Below, piece after piece: positions 53,601-63,822 of a stretch of DNA of 64,000 bases (position 1 is the first letter of the stretch; every line of letters begins with the position of its first letter). The notes beneath the pieces were generated by a model. That model was given only the letters and a program-made list of their open reading frames with translations, was not told the origin of the DNA and made no database searches. This DNA is from Castor canadensis. Its lineage: Eukaryota > Chordata > Mammalia > Rodentia > Castoridae. The stretch spans positions 157,167,583 to 157,231,582 of the forward strand of contig NC_133390.1 of NCBI RefSeq assembly GCF_047511655.1, read 5' to 3'. Position numbers and translations under genes: made by a program.

Positions 53601-56600
53601 GAGCCTTAAGTCTCAGAGATGCCGAATTTCCGTGTAAATGGGCCTCTTTTTGTTCCTTTAAAAGTAACTACATCTGTGCTCTTTTAACACACTGAAGAAT
53701 ATTCCTTAAAACGTATCTCTTGCAAACCAGTTGTTTAGTAAATACGACAGATGGGTCATTTGGCAAACTTTCCCTTAGCAAATCAGCTTTTGGGGAAACA
53801 ATCTGCAAGAAGGGCTCCAGCCCCTCCTAACTCCACCATGCTCTCTAACTGAATTCAGGTGGGTGGGCAGCCCAGGCCTTGCTTCAGGAAGTCACTGGGA
53901 GATGTCCCAGGCACAGACTTTCTCATCCCAGAAAGGGTAGCAAAAGGCCTGGGCTCTGAGCTGCAGACCTGAGCTGGGCTTCCAACCCAGCTGCTGGCCT
54001 CGGATGGCTTGCTTGACTTTTCCTCCAGGCCTCAGTCTTACTGTCTGTAAACTGGAAGAAAAATACCCCCACAGAGCTGTGGTGACTGAATGGATGGAAT
54101 TAAGACTCAGCCCCTAGCCCAGGGCCCCAGGAGATCCTGCTGGGCTCAGTGCTAGGTTTGGAGTTTTTGCATGTGTCCAGGATTGAGCAATTTGACAATC
54201 TGCCAACGTTGTCAGAGGTAATCCTGATGATTCCCCATGTGACTCGAGATCTCAGCGCACAGTAGTTAGTAGGGTTGGCTTTGCTGGGGCTCAGGACTGG
54301 AGAATCTGAAGGTTCCATGTGGGAAACACTGTGCTCTGTGGTTGGAGGTTGTCTGAGGACCCCTAGGTACTGCCTACTGTGTAGGGCTCGGTTCACAGCC
54401 TGGTGTCACCCACAGGTGTTCCAGCAATACCCCGAGTCCTGCCCACTCACCATCAGGATCCAGGTACCCAATCCACCCTCGGTGACGCTGCAGAAGGACA
54501 AGGCGCTGGTGAAAGTGTTTGCCACCTCTGAGGTCATAGTCTCCCAGCCTGGTGATGTGGAGACCACCATCTGCCTCATTGATGTGGTAAGTGTCTGGGG
54601 ATGCAGGAGCTTCCAGCTGGGCCTCATGACAGAGTCACGTGGTCTCCTGAGGCTCCCAGACCCCGGCACATCCCCCAACACAGTGACTACTTGCCCAGAT
54701 TTGGGCCAGAGTATCTACTTCACATCCAGCCCTTACCACGTCTAGCTGTGTGACCTTGGGCAAGTCACTCCCCGTCTCTGGGCCTGGTTTTTCCTCTACT
54801 ACATGGAGGTGTCAAGAATGGATTAATAAGAGGCTTGGAGCAGTACCTGGTGAGGCATAAAGGCTCCCCCAAGGCTGTCATTCACCTTGCAGGGTGTATA
54901 CCACAGGGAAGGGCAAAGGGCCATTTGTTAGGCAATATTTATGTCTTATGCTCAGGGTTAATGAGGCCCTGAGTGGGAGCCAAGGCCCACAGTGAGCCCT
55001 CACCAAGCAGAGGCCCCTACGTGATGGCAGTGGTGTTTCACTCTCATTCGTCCCCCAGGACACAGACCTCTTGGCCTCATTCTCCGTGGAAGGGGACAAG
55101 CTCATGATTGACACCAAGCTGGACAAGTGAGTGGGTTTGCTGCCTTGGCTTTCTGCCTCTCAGAAAGAGCTCTTTGACACTGCACTGGCCAGTACTGGCT
55201 CACAGAGGGCCACCAGGGATGGACTGAAGTTTCCTGCCTCACTGTCATAGCTGGGTAAATTTGAGAGGCTGCAAGGTGAACCTGCCAGACCACTGTCAGA
55301 GACCCACCAGGGGGTGAAGCCATGAGCTGAGCAGAAAGAACCTGCTGACACTGGCAATTGTCACCATGCTGGTGTGGAGGCACAGCTGCTCTGAGTCCTT
55401 CATCCATGTGTTGCACCCTCCCAGGGAGCCTGTGAGTCAGGGCCATTATTCTCCTTTTTAAAGATGAGAAAACGAGGGCCTAGAGAGATTTACTGACAAG
55501 CAAGTTCAGAGACGGGCTGGCAGCCTTCCAGGTCTGTGTGACCTCCTTCCTCAGAATCGTGCAGCAGTAGAGAGCGAGCACTGGCCTGGGCGTGAGTTCT
55601 GGGCTCCTGCTGTCCAGCTCTTCCACTGTGCCATGTCACCCCAGAGCCTCAGGCTCCCCCTTCCCTGGCTGCTGTGAAGATTAACTGAGGAAGTGATGAT
55701 ACTGTCCACGCAGGGCACCAGTGGTGTCACACATGGTTCCAAGTGCTTTACCTGAACCCCGACTTAGCCCCAGCAGCCACCTACCCTGCAGATGAGGAAA
55801 CCAAGACCTAGAGCGGTCATGTAGCTTAGCTAATGTCACACAGGCAGTAAAGCTACGACTTTACTTACATCCATGGTATATAAAGCCCTTAGCATGGCAT
55901 CTGGTCTGTAGCCAGAATTCAGCACATGGAAACCAGCATTGTTCTTCCAGATTCCCTTGGCCAAGAGCCTCCAGAGGGTGAGGGTAGAGGGACTGTGACA
56001 TCTGTTTAGTTTGCAAGTGTTGTGAGTTCCAGGGGAACACTGCTTCTAATGGGTTGTTTCCATCATCTGCAGGACCAACCTCAACCTCAGAACCTCAAAC
56101 GTGGGCAACTTTGACGTAAGCACCCTGCTTGCACCTGGGGCAAACAGAGCCCAGATCTTCTGAAAATAATCTCCGTGAGGCTGGCTGGATCCAGTATGGG
56201 TGCAAATTCCAGAGGGCTAGTATCAAATGTCAGGTCTCGTTTTACAGATAGGCAGATGGAGAAACTGAGGCCCACAGAGCAAGTGAGGGGCAGAGTGAAA
56301 AGTCCCGGCTCCTGCCACTCTTCCAATAGTGCTGTTCCATCTTAGCAGGCTGTCCCCAGGGGCCCATGGCCCAGATCTCTGTGCTAAGGGCAAGGAGGCC
56401 ATAGGGGTCCTAGAGGACCTCTTTCCTCCTAGATTTGGGAGAACACTAATCCCCGTGTAACCTTGAACACCACTAGCCCTGACTGAACCTCAGTTTCCAC
56501 TCCTGAAACAAACAGCTTTGGACTCATTTCAACCCTCTTCTCATCCCTAGTTCTGGAATTCAGCTTTTCTAAGGACCTGTGAGTCTGAGATGTTCAGATT

Positions 56601-59600
56601 GTAGGATTGGGGTCCTGTTTCATCTCTGCTCATTCGTGGGTCCCCGGCTTGCCTAAGGCTTCAAAAGTTCCCTCCCTCACTCGCTCTCTCTTTAAAACCA
56701 ATTAACAGATGCTTGTTTTCTGGGGTAAGCTTGGGTGAGATTTCTGCGTGTGCAGAGAAAGGGAGACTTACTCGTTTTGTTGCTTGTTTTTGAGCTTTTT
56801 TGACCCCCAAAATTGCAGCCTGTGAAGTAGGTGTCACTAGCTCATTTTTAGGTGGCGAAATTATCCCCAGCTTCACAGCTGGCTGGTGCAGAGCTGGAGC
56901 AAGACTTGAAATCGCTGGACTCCAAATGAAGGAAGGACTATGGCTTGGTGTGACATGAGCGCTACTCACACAGGGCTGTAGAGATGTGCACCCAGCATGA
57001 AAATAAGCTCTTTTTTTTCTCTTTAATAAGTTCTTCTCTTTAAGCCTCACAGCCTTTGTATGGTTTGGGCACTGTTAGCAATCCCACTTTCCAAACAAGG
57101 GAGCTGAACTCAGGGAAGCGACGTGACCTGCCCAAGGTAACAGAGTGGCGAGGGAACTTGTCACTCACGAGTCCCACACATTCACCCTGTGCAGGTCATG
57201 GCAGGTTCTTTACACACAGGTGCTTGTATTTGTTTTCAAAACCATCCTATGAGATAAGGGTTATCTACTCCCACCCTCAGATATGGAACCAAAGGCTTAG
57301 GGACATTAAGAACATTGCTCAGTCACTCATTGGTGTCCCCAGGGGATTGGTTCCAAGGTCCCCAAGTATACCAAAATCTGAGAATGCTCAAGTCCCATCT
57401 ACAAAATGGCGTTATATTTGGATGTAACCTGTACACATCCTGCTGTGGACCTTAAGCTATCTACAGATTACTTCTAATACTTAATTCAATGTAGATTCAT
57501 TCTAAAAACACTTCAGTCAGTGATTGACTGCATATATGGTGGTCCCACAAGATAATGTCACAAGGTTATATGACATTGTAGCCATCTTAGCTCATGAAGC
57601 ACACTCTGGTGTTCATACAAGATGAAATGTCCCAGCCACACATTTCTCAGAAGCGTCCCTGTGGTTAAGTGCCATAAGTAACATATACTGTAGATGTTGT
57701 GCTGTATGTTTAGGGAATAATGACAAAGGGTCTGTTCATATTTAGTACAGACACAATTTTGTGTCAAATATTTTTAATCCATGGCTGGTTAAATCTCCAG
57801 ATGTGGACTCCATGGATGCAGAGGGTATACGGTGCACTAAAAGCTCAAGGGCAGGCATGCTGTGTGAACTGCCCATATCCTTCCTGCGTCCTTGCAAGCT
57901 GACGGTCTTAGAGCTGAGGGTCAGGAAGGTGCTGGCCCCAACGGGGCTGAACTGAGATGGGTCTCTGGAGTGTTGGCTATGGGGCCAGAGGCCTCCAGTG
58001 ATGCTAGCATGTCTTCAGGACAGGCACCCTGTGCCTCCCAGAGAGGCCTCCCTCAGTCCTTGGCATAGGAACCTTGGACCAGCACCTGTCCCCTCCAAGC
58101 CTCAGCCTCCCATGTGTAGGGTGAGCCCTGGGACTGTTGGCTGAGAGTCCCGGGGACTCTGCTTGTCAGATGCCTGGGCTCTCCCAGAGCAGCAGCAGCT
58201 ATTCATCTTGGGCTGAAGGGAGGGGTCCCAAGGGGCCCTTCAGTCTGGGTGACCCCCTGCTAGGCTCAGTTCTCTCTCTCCTGCAGGTGTTCATCTTGGA
58301 GAGGCTAGTAGGGAAGATTTTTGACCTGGCGTTTATGCCCGCGATGAATGGTGAGAGTGGGGATGTGGGGGACAAGCCTCTCTGGGGCACATAGCTTGGG
58401 GACATGGTGACTGCTGGTTTGTTGGGCACATTGGATGTACAGCTATGCTACCTCAATAGCATTTCTGAGAACCTCATTCATTGACTTAAGCCTCTGAATG
58501 CAAATGTTTTCCAGGTTTTAAAAAGTTAATTAATTTAAAACATTTTTTAGATATATTTATTTTGAGGGAGGGTAGCCCAGGCTGGCCTCAAACTCTCAAT
58601 CCTCCTGCTTCAGCCTTCCCAGTGCTGGGATTACAGGTGTGAACCACCATGCCCAGCTTAAGATTTATTTTTATATAGCAAATACTAATTGTGTATATTT
58701 ATGGGGTATAAGTAATGCTGCCCCATGATGTGTCAGCCTTCGTATTTTCTTCTGTCTTTTCTGATTACATATGAAAATTGTACGTGTGCAAATTTTAGAA
58801 AGTATACAATGATTTTTAAAAAGCTCTCGCTTCCCAGAGGCGATTCATTTGAGCAAGCTAGGTGTTCCCTGGCTTCCTTTAACTGCGTGTGTACTTTTAG
58901 GCCCAGCACAAATGGCTTCTGTTGTGAAAGCTCCACTGGAGTGTCCTGACCCATGTCCCTCCTACTAACCCAGAACCGTACCCTCCCCCCCACGGCTATA
59001 TTATCGGTGGGAAGGGCTGCTTGCTCACTTCATAAACAGGGCAGACTGAGGGGGCTTTATTCTCTCAGTGGCATCCTAAGAACACTGAGGGAGGCTCAGT
59101 TGAACTGAGGCTGGGAGCCCCATTGTGATCGGGGACCTCAGCCCCACTCGAGCTGAGCTTCATGAAGGAGAAATGAAGGGTGGTATTTCCTGCTCATGTC
59201 ATCAGCCATACCAGTCGCGGCTCCTTCAGATACCTTGATGCTAAACAGACCCTTATTCTGGGACCCATCGCCAGAAGAAGTTGGGTGTCAATGACAGAGA
59301 AAGAACTGGTCACAAAGCCCGTGCCTATTCCTCAGGGAGAGAGCATAGTGTCAGGAGCTGGGCTGGGCTGGCCTGGGAGGTGAGTGCTGGAGAGTGCACT
59401 TGGGGCAGAAGTGAGAGAGTGGACTAGATCCATGATTCACCAGGTAGCCACACAAATACTTGGAGAAGGTGCTCTGTGGCTAAACAAGATCAAGTTGCTG
59501 AGTGTAGGCTACTGTGTCCTTAGCTCTCTGAAAAGTCCTGCTGGATCAAGGTGTCTGTTTAACTTCACTTAATCCCTGTCCCCATCTGTCTTTCCCTCCC

Positions 59601-60212
59601 CGCTTCTCCTTTCTTCTCTTCTTCCCTTTCTTTCTAGAACATTAGCCAGTGAGTCTAGTTAGGCTCGAACAATCTAAAACCAAACAGCATTTCCGTGGCA
59701 TTCATGTGTTAGGGTCCCACATGTGCCATGTCATTCCTCATCTGTCCTCTCCTCTGTGCTGGACCAAGGGCTCCAGGATGCGGGGGACACAGTCCTTGTC
59801 TATAAGGAACCACAGTGGGGCAGGAGCGACAGGCACAGAAGCAGAGAATTTGTGCTTTGTGACTTCTCCATAGTGGAATATAGAAGTCGGGTCTGCCAGG
59901 GGCCAGGAAGCCCCAAAGGTGACAGGACATAAACAGAGTCTCAGGGAAGGCTTGGAACTCACGGTGACCAGTGACCTGGTGTGCTCCAAGGCAGGAGGAC
60001 CTGCCTGGACCAAGGCAGAAGCACAAGAGAAACTGCTAGGCTTGTTGCGAATGCTGGTGACTTGTGGCAAGGCTGACACCTCTCAGCCACACTGAACACA
60101 CTTGACCTTTTCTTTCTGTCTTTTTGTTTAAACAGCCGTGCTGGGTTCTGGGGTCCCTCTCCCCAAGATTCTTAACATTGACTTCAGCAATGCTGACATC
60201 GACGTCTTGGAG
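41527..60212 (+). CDS. BPIFB4: BPIFB4, BPI fold-containing family B member 4 (partial; terminal exon not found in window)
   Basis: The joined exons are 41527-41641, 42568-43948 (or 42568-42630 plus 43447-43948), 44788-44892, 45625-45768, 47822-47885, 48225-48285, 49280-49371, 50845-51045, 52289-52342, 54416-54586, 55059-55126, 56073-56115, 58287-58350 and 60136-60212. They give 880 codons with the 816-bp glycine-leucine tract or 608 without; the final exon would add about 7. Human BPIFB4 is about 614 aa. A signal peptide ([17 protein letters not shown]) leads into an N-terminal extension, a GGLLGG-rich segment and the two BPI barrels, with RCDTLLG and LCPIVDV supplying the conserved cysteines. 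In human the protein is known from olfactory and airway tissue, and a longevity-associated variant is reported to activate eNOS through PERK and 14-3-3. The frame is intact. The uncertain points are the tract and the missing last exon. Confidence 0.93.
41845..42065 (+). repeat. MIR SINE, nearly complete
   Basis: Follows MIR from head to tail: 'gaaagcagtggttatgaact', 'tggagtcagccttcctgggt', 'cagtcttcccatctgaaaag', 'acggattaaatgtaatgacc' and 'cccagtgcacagaaggtcct'. Lies in BPIFB4 intron 2. Confidence 0.75.
42568..43948 (+). CDS. BPIFB4: BPIFB4 exon 3, single-exon reading with glycine-leucine tract
   Basis: The acceptor is CTCCACAG and the donor GTGAGC. The entire 1381 bp is open in the BPIFB4 frame. 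It encodes [20 protein letters not shown], then 272 codons of GGLLGG-type repeat (42631-43446), then [20 protein letters not shown], an arginine-rich stretch, and the conserved [18 protein letters not shown] and [17 protein letters not shown] segments. Entry and exit phases match exon 2 of BPIFB3 (157 bp), so this is its expanded counterpart. Alternatively the tract is spliced out at GTAAAG (42631) and CCCCCGAG (43446), leaving 63 + 502 bp and the human-like junction [13 protein letters not shown]. Confidence 0.75.
42631..43446 (+). repeat. BPIFB4: 87-bp minisatellite encoding GGLLGG modules; stop-free possible intron
   Basis: The core is six copies of an 87-bp (29-codon) unit, marked by GCCATGG at 42850, 42937, 43024, 43111, 43198 and 43306. 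Spacing is 87 bp except the last step (108 bp, with an extra 21-bp module). In the gene frame each unit reads as modules [18 protein letters not shown] and [11 protein letters not shown]. The left flank (42631-42800) is a looser glycine-rich array. The right flank ends in a non-repetitive segment reading [13 protein letters not shown]. The plus strand is very G-rich with dense GGGG runs, so RNA quadruplexes are likely. Total length is 816 bp, a multiple of three, with GT at the start and AG at the end. Confidence 0.9.
44075..44180 (+). repeat. MIR SINE fragment
   Basis: 'tgtgtgtgaccttgggccat' followed by 'tctgggtctcagtttcccca' and 'tctgtagaatgggcagag', in BPIFB4 intron 3. Confidence 0.75.
44205..44310. 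repeat. AT-rich low-complexity segment
   Basis: About 100 bp made almost only of A and T (TATAATTATATCATAATTAT-like) within BPIFB4 intron 3, in strong contrast with the G-rich exon just before it. Confidence 0.8.
44788..44892 (+). CDS. BPIFB4: BPIFB4 coding exon 4
   Basis: The 105-bp exon encodes [34 protein letters not shown]. The donor is GTGTGT, weaker than GTGAGT, but the AG+T join to exon 5 restores [12 protein letters not shown]. Confidence 0.93.
45625..45768 (+). CDS. BPIFB4: BPIFB4 coding exon 5
   Basis: The 144-bp exon encodes [34 protein letters not shown] and IKVKLLRG, with the first conserved cysteine and an NIT sequon. The donor is GTGAGC. Confidence 0.94.
46115..46880. repeat. 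Long ACACATGCACAGGCATGC-type repeat region
   Basis: About 770 bp of alternating purine-pyrimidine words (CACACACATGCACAGGCATG) in BPIFB4 intron 5. All three frames are open on each strand over most of it, producing long His/Thr or Cys/Val open frames that are not genes. The region is likely length-variable and able to form Z-DNA. Confidence 0.92.
47822..47885 (+). CDS. BPIFB4: BPIFB4 coding exon 6
   Basis: The 64-bp exon encodes [17 protein letters not shown] and LPDL. The acceptor is CTCCTTAG and the donor GTAAGA. Confidence 0.94.
48225..48285 (+). CDS. BPIFB4: BPIFB4 coding exon 7
   Basis: The 61-bp exon encodes [17 protein letters not shown] and LVD; its cysteine pairs with the one in exon 5. 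The donor is GTGAGT. Confidence 0.94.
49280..49371 (+). CDS. BPIFB4: BPIFB4 coding exon 8
   Basis: The 92-bp exon encodes [18 protein letters not shown] and GEFLELDLN. The donor is GTGAGT. Confidence 0.94.
49485..49700 (-). repeat. MIR SINE, long reversed copy
   Basis: 'cctcccagcaaccacatgag', 'gaaatggagacacagagagg', 'ccaaggtcacacagctagta' and 'ggtctgaatccaggcaatcc', in reversed MIR order, in BPIFB4 intron 8. Confidence 0.75.
50845..51045 (+). CDS. BPIFB4: BPIFB4 coding exon 9
   Basis: The 201-bp exon encodes [32 protein letters not shown] and LDIDITNGM. It is longer than the BPIFB3 (180) and BPIFB6 (177) equivalents by whole codons. The donor is GTGAGT. Confidence 0.94.
51190..51330. repeat. 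CATC/CCTC simple-repeat region
   Basis: Short pyrimidine-rich array of CATC and CCTC words in BPIFB4 intron 9. Confidence 0.75.
51367..51578 (-). repeat. B1-ID composite SINE
   Basis: On the minus strand a B1-like monomer (from about 51578) is followed by an A-rich linker and an ID-like unit (about 51450-51376). It resembles the B4/ID_B1 class of rodent fusion SINEs. Confidence 0.7.
52289..52342 (+). CDS. BPIFB4: BPIFB4 coding exon 10
   Basis: The 54-bp exon encodes [18 protein letters not shown]. The acceptor is TCTCACAG and the donor GTAAGT. Confidence 0.94.
52343..54415 (+). other. BPIFB4 intron 10 content
   Basis: A 2.1-kb intron. MIR-like fragments are recognisable at about 52555-52640, 52785-52960 and 53985-54100, all plus strand. 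The sequence between them is unique, with no coding signal. Confidence 0.5.
52785..52960 (+). repeat. MIR SINE fragment
   Basis: 'cacaggcaaatgactcatct', 'cagcctcagttttcttatct' and 'ggaaaatgggggcaacagtg' follow the MIR consensus order. Confidence 0.7.
54416..54586 (+). CDS. BPIFB4: BPIFB4 coding exon 11
   Basis: The 171-bp exon encodes [32 protein letters not shown] and [10 protein letters not shown], with two further cysteines in the C-terminal barrel. Length equals BPIFB3 exon 10. Confidence 0.94.
55059..55126 (+). CDS. BPIFB4: BPIFB4 coding exon 12
   Basis: The 68-bp exon encodes [18 protein letters not shown] and TKLD. The donor is GTGAGT. Confidence 0.93.
55735..55870 (-). repeat. MIR SINE fragment
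   Basis: 'ccctgcagatgaggaaacca' and 'aatgtcacacaggcagtaaa', reversed MIR core, in BPIFB4 intron 12. Confidence 0.65.
56073..56115 (+). CDS. BPIFB4: BPIFB4 coding exon 13
   Basis: The 43-bp exon encodes [14 protein letters not shown]. The acceptor is TCTGCAG and the donor GTAAGC. Confidence 0.92.
57345..57480 (+). mobile_element. MER-type DNA transposon fossil (tentative)
   Basis: 'ggttccaaggtccccaagta', then 'taccaaaatctgagaatgct' and 'cctgtacacatcctgctgtg' recall a common mammalian MER element of the Tigger group. Naming is from memory. Confidence 0.4.
57505..57700 (-). mobile_element. Second MER-type DNA transposon fossil (tentative)
   Basis: 'gactgcatatatggtggtcc' and 'cacaagataatgtcac' near the left and 'cacatttctcagaagcgtcc' near the right look like an internally deleted non-autonomous DNA transposon. 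It abuts the previous element in BPIFB4 intron 13. Confidence 0.4.
58287..58350 (+). CDS. BPIFB4: BPIFB4 coding exon 14
   Basis: The 64-bp exon encodes [16 protein letters not shown] and MPAMN. The acceptor is TCCTGCAG and the donor GTGAGA. Confidence 0.93.
58570..58659 (-). repeat. B1/7SL-like SINE monomer
   Basis: The plus strand shows the reversed copy ('cccaggctggcctcaaactc', 'gtgctgggattacaggtgtg'). It is inserted in an older LINE-like AT-rich stretch that continues to about 58735. Confidence 0.8.
60136..60212 (+). CDS. BPIFB4: BPIFB4 coding exon 15 (penultimate)
   Basis: The 77-bp exon encodes [18 protein letters not shown] and NADIDVLE. The acceptor is TTTAAACAG and the donor GTAAGG. 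By homology one short exon of about 7 codons should follow. Confidence 0.94.
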
Positions 60213-61030
60213 GTAAGGGAAGGTGGAGCCCATTATGCCTTCTCTCTCTGCCCTTTGCTGTCACCTTTGGCCACTGCATAAAGTCAGGCCAACGACTGGG
60301 AAGAGGAGAAGAGGAGGGACCCAAGGCCTCTCCCTTCAACATAGAGGCTGAGGGAACAAGGAACAAGGCTGTTACAAATCCTTAAAGGAAACTCATACTC
60401 ATGATCCTAGTTAGTCCTAACCACCATGACACTGCACCCATCTTTCAGCAGGGAAAACTGAGGCTCAGAGCAGTGACGTGTGTGCCCAAAGTAGAAGTGT
60501 GATGTAGTTCATTGGGAAAATGTTCACTGAGCACCTACTGTGTACTGGACAGTGTGCAAGGGCTGGGACCCAGCAGTGAGCCAGGACAACCCTGGCCCTG
60601 ACAAAGCTCCCCCAGCCTGGTGGGGAACCAGGACTTCAAGTAAATATTCCTGAAGTAATTAACCAATTAAAATTATGGCAGGTGCCTTGAAGTTCAGATG
60701 CAGGCGCTTGTTTCTACGATGAAAACCACACGTGCTCAGCATTTGAAATGTGGAACATATGCAAAAGATGAAACTAACACCTGTATCTTCTCCTAGACAT
60801 GCACGCACCCCAGAATCATCCCTCAGAACACTTTGCTGTTTGTCATTCAAGTCTTTCTGGAGTTTTGGCTTTAAATGTGGCTTTGATCAGAGTCAGGAGA
60901 GCATTGAGGCTAAAGAACGGGGGCTTGGAGCCCAACAGCCCACATCTAAATCTTGCCTCTACCAGTTTGCAACTGGGAGAGCCTGGGCAAACTACTTTAC
61001 TTTTCTCCTCTATAAAAGGAGGCTATTCAA

Positions 61031-61355
61031 GACAGGGTGTGGTGGCTCATGCCTACAATCTGACCTACTTGGGAGGTGGAGATAAGGAGGGTTGTCGGTT
61101 AAGACCAGCCTGGGTATAAAGTTCTCCAGATCCCATCTCAGTCAATAAAAGCTGGGCATGGTAGTGCATGCCTGTCATCCCAGCTACTCGGGAAGCATAA
61201 ATATGGGAGGACTGTGGTCCAGGCCTGCCCAGGCATCAGTGTGGGGAGAAATACTTAAAGCAAACAGGGCTGGAAGCATGGGTCAAATGGTAGAGCACCT
61301 GCCTAGCAAGTGCAAGGTCCTGAGTTCAAACTCCAGTACCACCAGGAAAAAGAGG
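61031..61355 (+). repeat. Trimeric SINE: two B1/7SL-like monomers plus ID-like unit
   Basis: The first 7SL-like monomer starts at 'gggtgtggtggctcatgcct', the second near 61151 ('gctgggcatggtagtgcatg'), and the ID-like unit near 61269 ('gctggaagcatgggtcaaat'), ending in 'ccagtaccaccagg' and an A-rich tail. Architecture is the same as at 71-387, in the opposite orientation. Confidence 0.8.
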
Positions 61356-62576
61356 TAAAGAGAAAGGGGGGCTAATCATAGTATTTTCCATAGGGCTGCT
61401 TTGAGGATAAAATGATTTTCCATGTGTAAAGCACTTGCACAGCCCCTGGACGGTAGTAAGCATTCTGGAATCGTCCACTCTTACCAGGACCCCCCTTATG
61501 ATAAAGCTGCAGTGAACATCTTGGTGCCTAAAAATGCTTCCAGATTCAGAATTTTGTTCCTTGGAACACATCCCAGAGATGGAATCCATGGCCCTATGCT
61601 CCAGACTGGAAATTTCCTTCCTAATTCACTGCACCCATCCACCCTGCTATTGGCAGTGTGCAGAGCACCGCTCCTCGCACGTGCACCAGGCTTGGACCTC
61701 AGCCAGGGGAGCAGCCCTCCCCATCACGTTAGGGGAGTGGTGAAGGGAGCTGGACAGTGACCTGGGGTAAGCAGTGTGAGCTGGAGTCAGAGTAAGCTCT
61801 GAGACAGTCCCCAGGGGTGCCTGTGCTGGTCCCAACCTGAGCTCCTGTAGGACTCGGACACCGTTCTGAACCTCAGACACTTCATCTGACAGTGGGGATC
61901 AGTGGTCCCATCTTGGGAGTTTGTGGTGAGTCACAGGATTGTATTGCTAACTGGTATCATTCACTTAAAAGAAAGGGTCAGGAAGTAAGAATAGGATTGG
62001 TACAAAGTTGTCACCGTTGTTCAGCACGTGCTCCAGGCACTGTTTGATTTTAGTTTGGGGCTCGCTACAGCCCTGGCTGGTGTTTGTCTTCACAGGCTGG
62101 GTGAAGGACTTGAGTATCTATCAGAGAGCGCTAGCCATTTACCCAGTTGGTGAGGGGTGGAGTTTGCACTGACAAAATGTGAAGCAGCTCAAACCCCTGG
62201 GGCTGCACTGTACCCCACTTTTCTCCAGAGCCTTTAGGACATTGATGGGAATGAAGTTTTCCTTCCTAAACAATCATGGTTTAGTATTTTCATATCAAAA
62301 TACACATTGTTTTATTATAAATAACTTATCTCTTATCCCAGTAAAGGGAATTATGCTGGTTTTTAAAATATATGTGTAAACAGGTTACATAACCCATGGG
62401 TTTTATTCCAGAACCGTAAAGGAGATGATTCAGGTACTATAGGAATTGTCATCGGTGTTAGGTCAGCAAGTTTAAAGACAACCTCAGTCCTGTGTCTGCC
62501 TTTGCAGCCCTGTAGATGGCGCCTTGACTTTTCTTTTACCATTTTACATCAATCTAGCTGGCTTTTACCTTTTTTA

Positions 62577-62870
62577 TTTTGATATGATTTTAACCTTTCA
62601 GAAAAGTTGCAAAAATAGAACAAATTGTTACAGAATATTCTTTTCCCAGCTTCCCCTTGTGTGAGCATCTTATGTAACCAGAGCACAAGATGGAAAGCAG
62701 GAAATGACAGTGACACATAGTCAATCCACAGACCTTACTGCCCTGTCTCCCACATGTCCGTTGTCAAGTCCAGGATCCCAGCTTGGATTTTCTTGTCAGT
62801 CCTCGAATCCTCCAACCTGGACAGCCCCTCCCTTTTTCTTATGTTTCATTACTGTGCCATTGTGATAAAC
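62577..62870 (+). mobile_element. Old L1M-type LINE 3' fragment
   Basis: 'gaaaagttgcaaaaatagaa', 'ttcccagcttccccttgtgt', 'gagcatcttatgtaaccaga' and 'cacatagtcaatccacagac' follow the 3' region of old mammalian L1M elements. Diverged and inactive. Confidence 0.55.
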
Positions 62871-63822
62871 CTGCCTGTTTTGTGAGAGGGACCTCAGTTT
62901 GGTACTGAGGTTGTGTCATTTGGGCAGGAGCCTCAAGGAGTGGTGCTGGGCCCCTCTCATCTCTGTGCTGTGTACACACACTCAGGGCACATGGTGTCCC
63001 CTTGATTATTTCCCAACAAGTTCACTTTTGTCACTTGCCTCAGGCTGTTCCTGCCAGGCTTCTCCCAGGGGAAGTTCCTATCGTTCCCTTGTCACTAATA
63101 AACCTCTTGGAGGACTTACTTTGAGATAATGCGAATAGCCCGCTTCTCACCACACATCTCCCACAAACTGTGGCTTCACTAGTGGCTCGCCTGCCACCAT
63201 TATGTCCACGGTGGTCACTATAGGGGATTTTCATTCCTATAAACCCTTTTATGTTTATTAGTTGAATTCTTCGGTCAGGAAGAGCCGTCCCTTCCCCCAT
63301 TTATTCATTCACTCAGTTTTTTATTTGCATTATATCCCATGGGTTACAATCTATTACTTTTGTTATTTATTTTGTTGTAGAAATTTTTTTGGGGGGGTGT
63401 GGTAGAATAGCTTTATTTACCTTTATTTATTGAGTCACCTGTTCTACCACGTGAGGAAAGAGAAAAAGAAGGGCTGGAGTCTTTTGGTTCGTCATTTTTA
63501 TATCACCTTGAACTTGGAGGTGGGAAGAGAATACATCATCACCTGACTCCTCCCTGTGGGCTAGGGAGAGGAGCCCTTGAGTCAAGAGGGGGAGCAGTCC
63601 CATCCCAGACTGTCCCTACCCTAGCCTGCCTCACCATCCGTTTCATCTGTATTTATCCAGTACACTTTCTGACCATTTGTTCACAACGCCAATACTGGTA
63701 CCCACTAAAAATGAGTAGGTCCCGAGTCTCACCAGCTATCTACTGACCAGTTGTTTCCTACTGTACTCATGTTTTACTCTGTTTGAATAGGGATCCCAAT
63801 GAGACTGGTGATATGTCTAAGT

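Noticed and set aside
61852-61892. AG followed by GACTCGGACACC... ending in TGA as the BPIFB4 terminal exon
   Set aside because: The peptide (DSDTVLNLRHFI) does not match the short leucine-rich family ending, there is no good pyrimidine tract and no polyadenylation signal follows closely.
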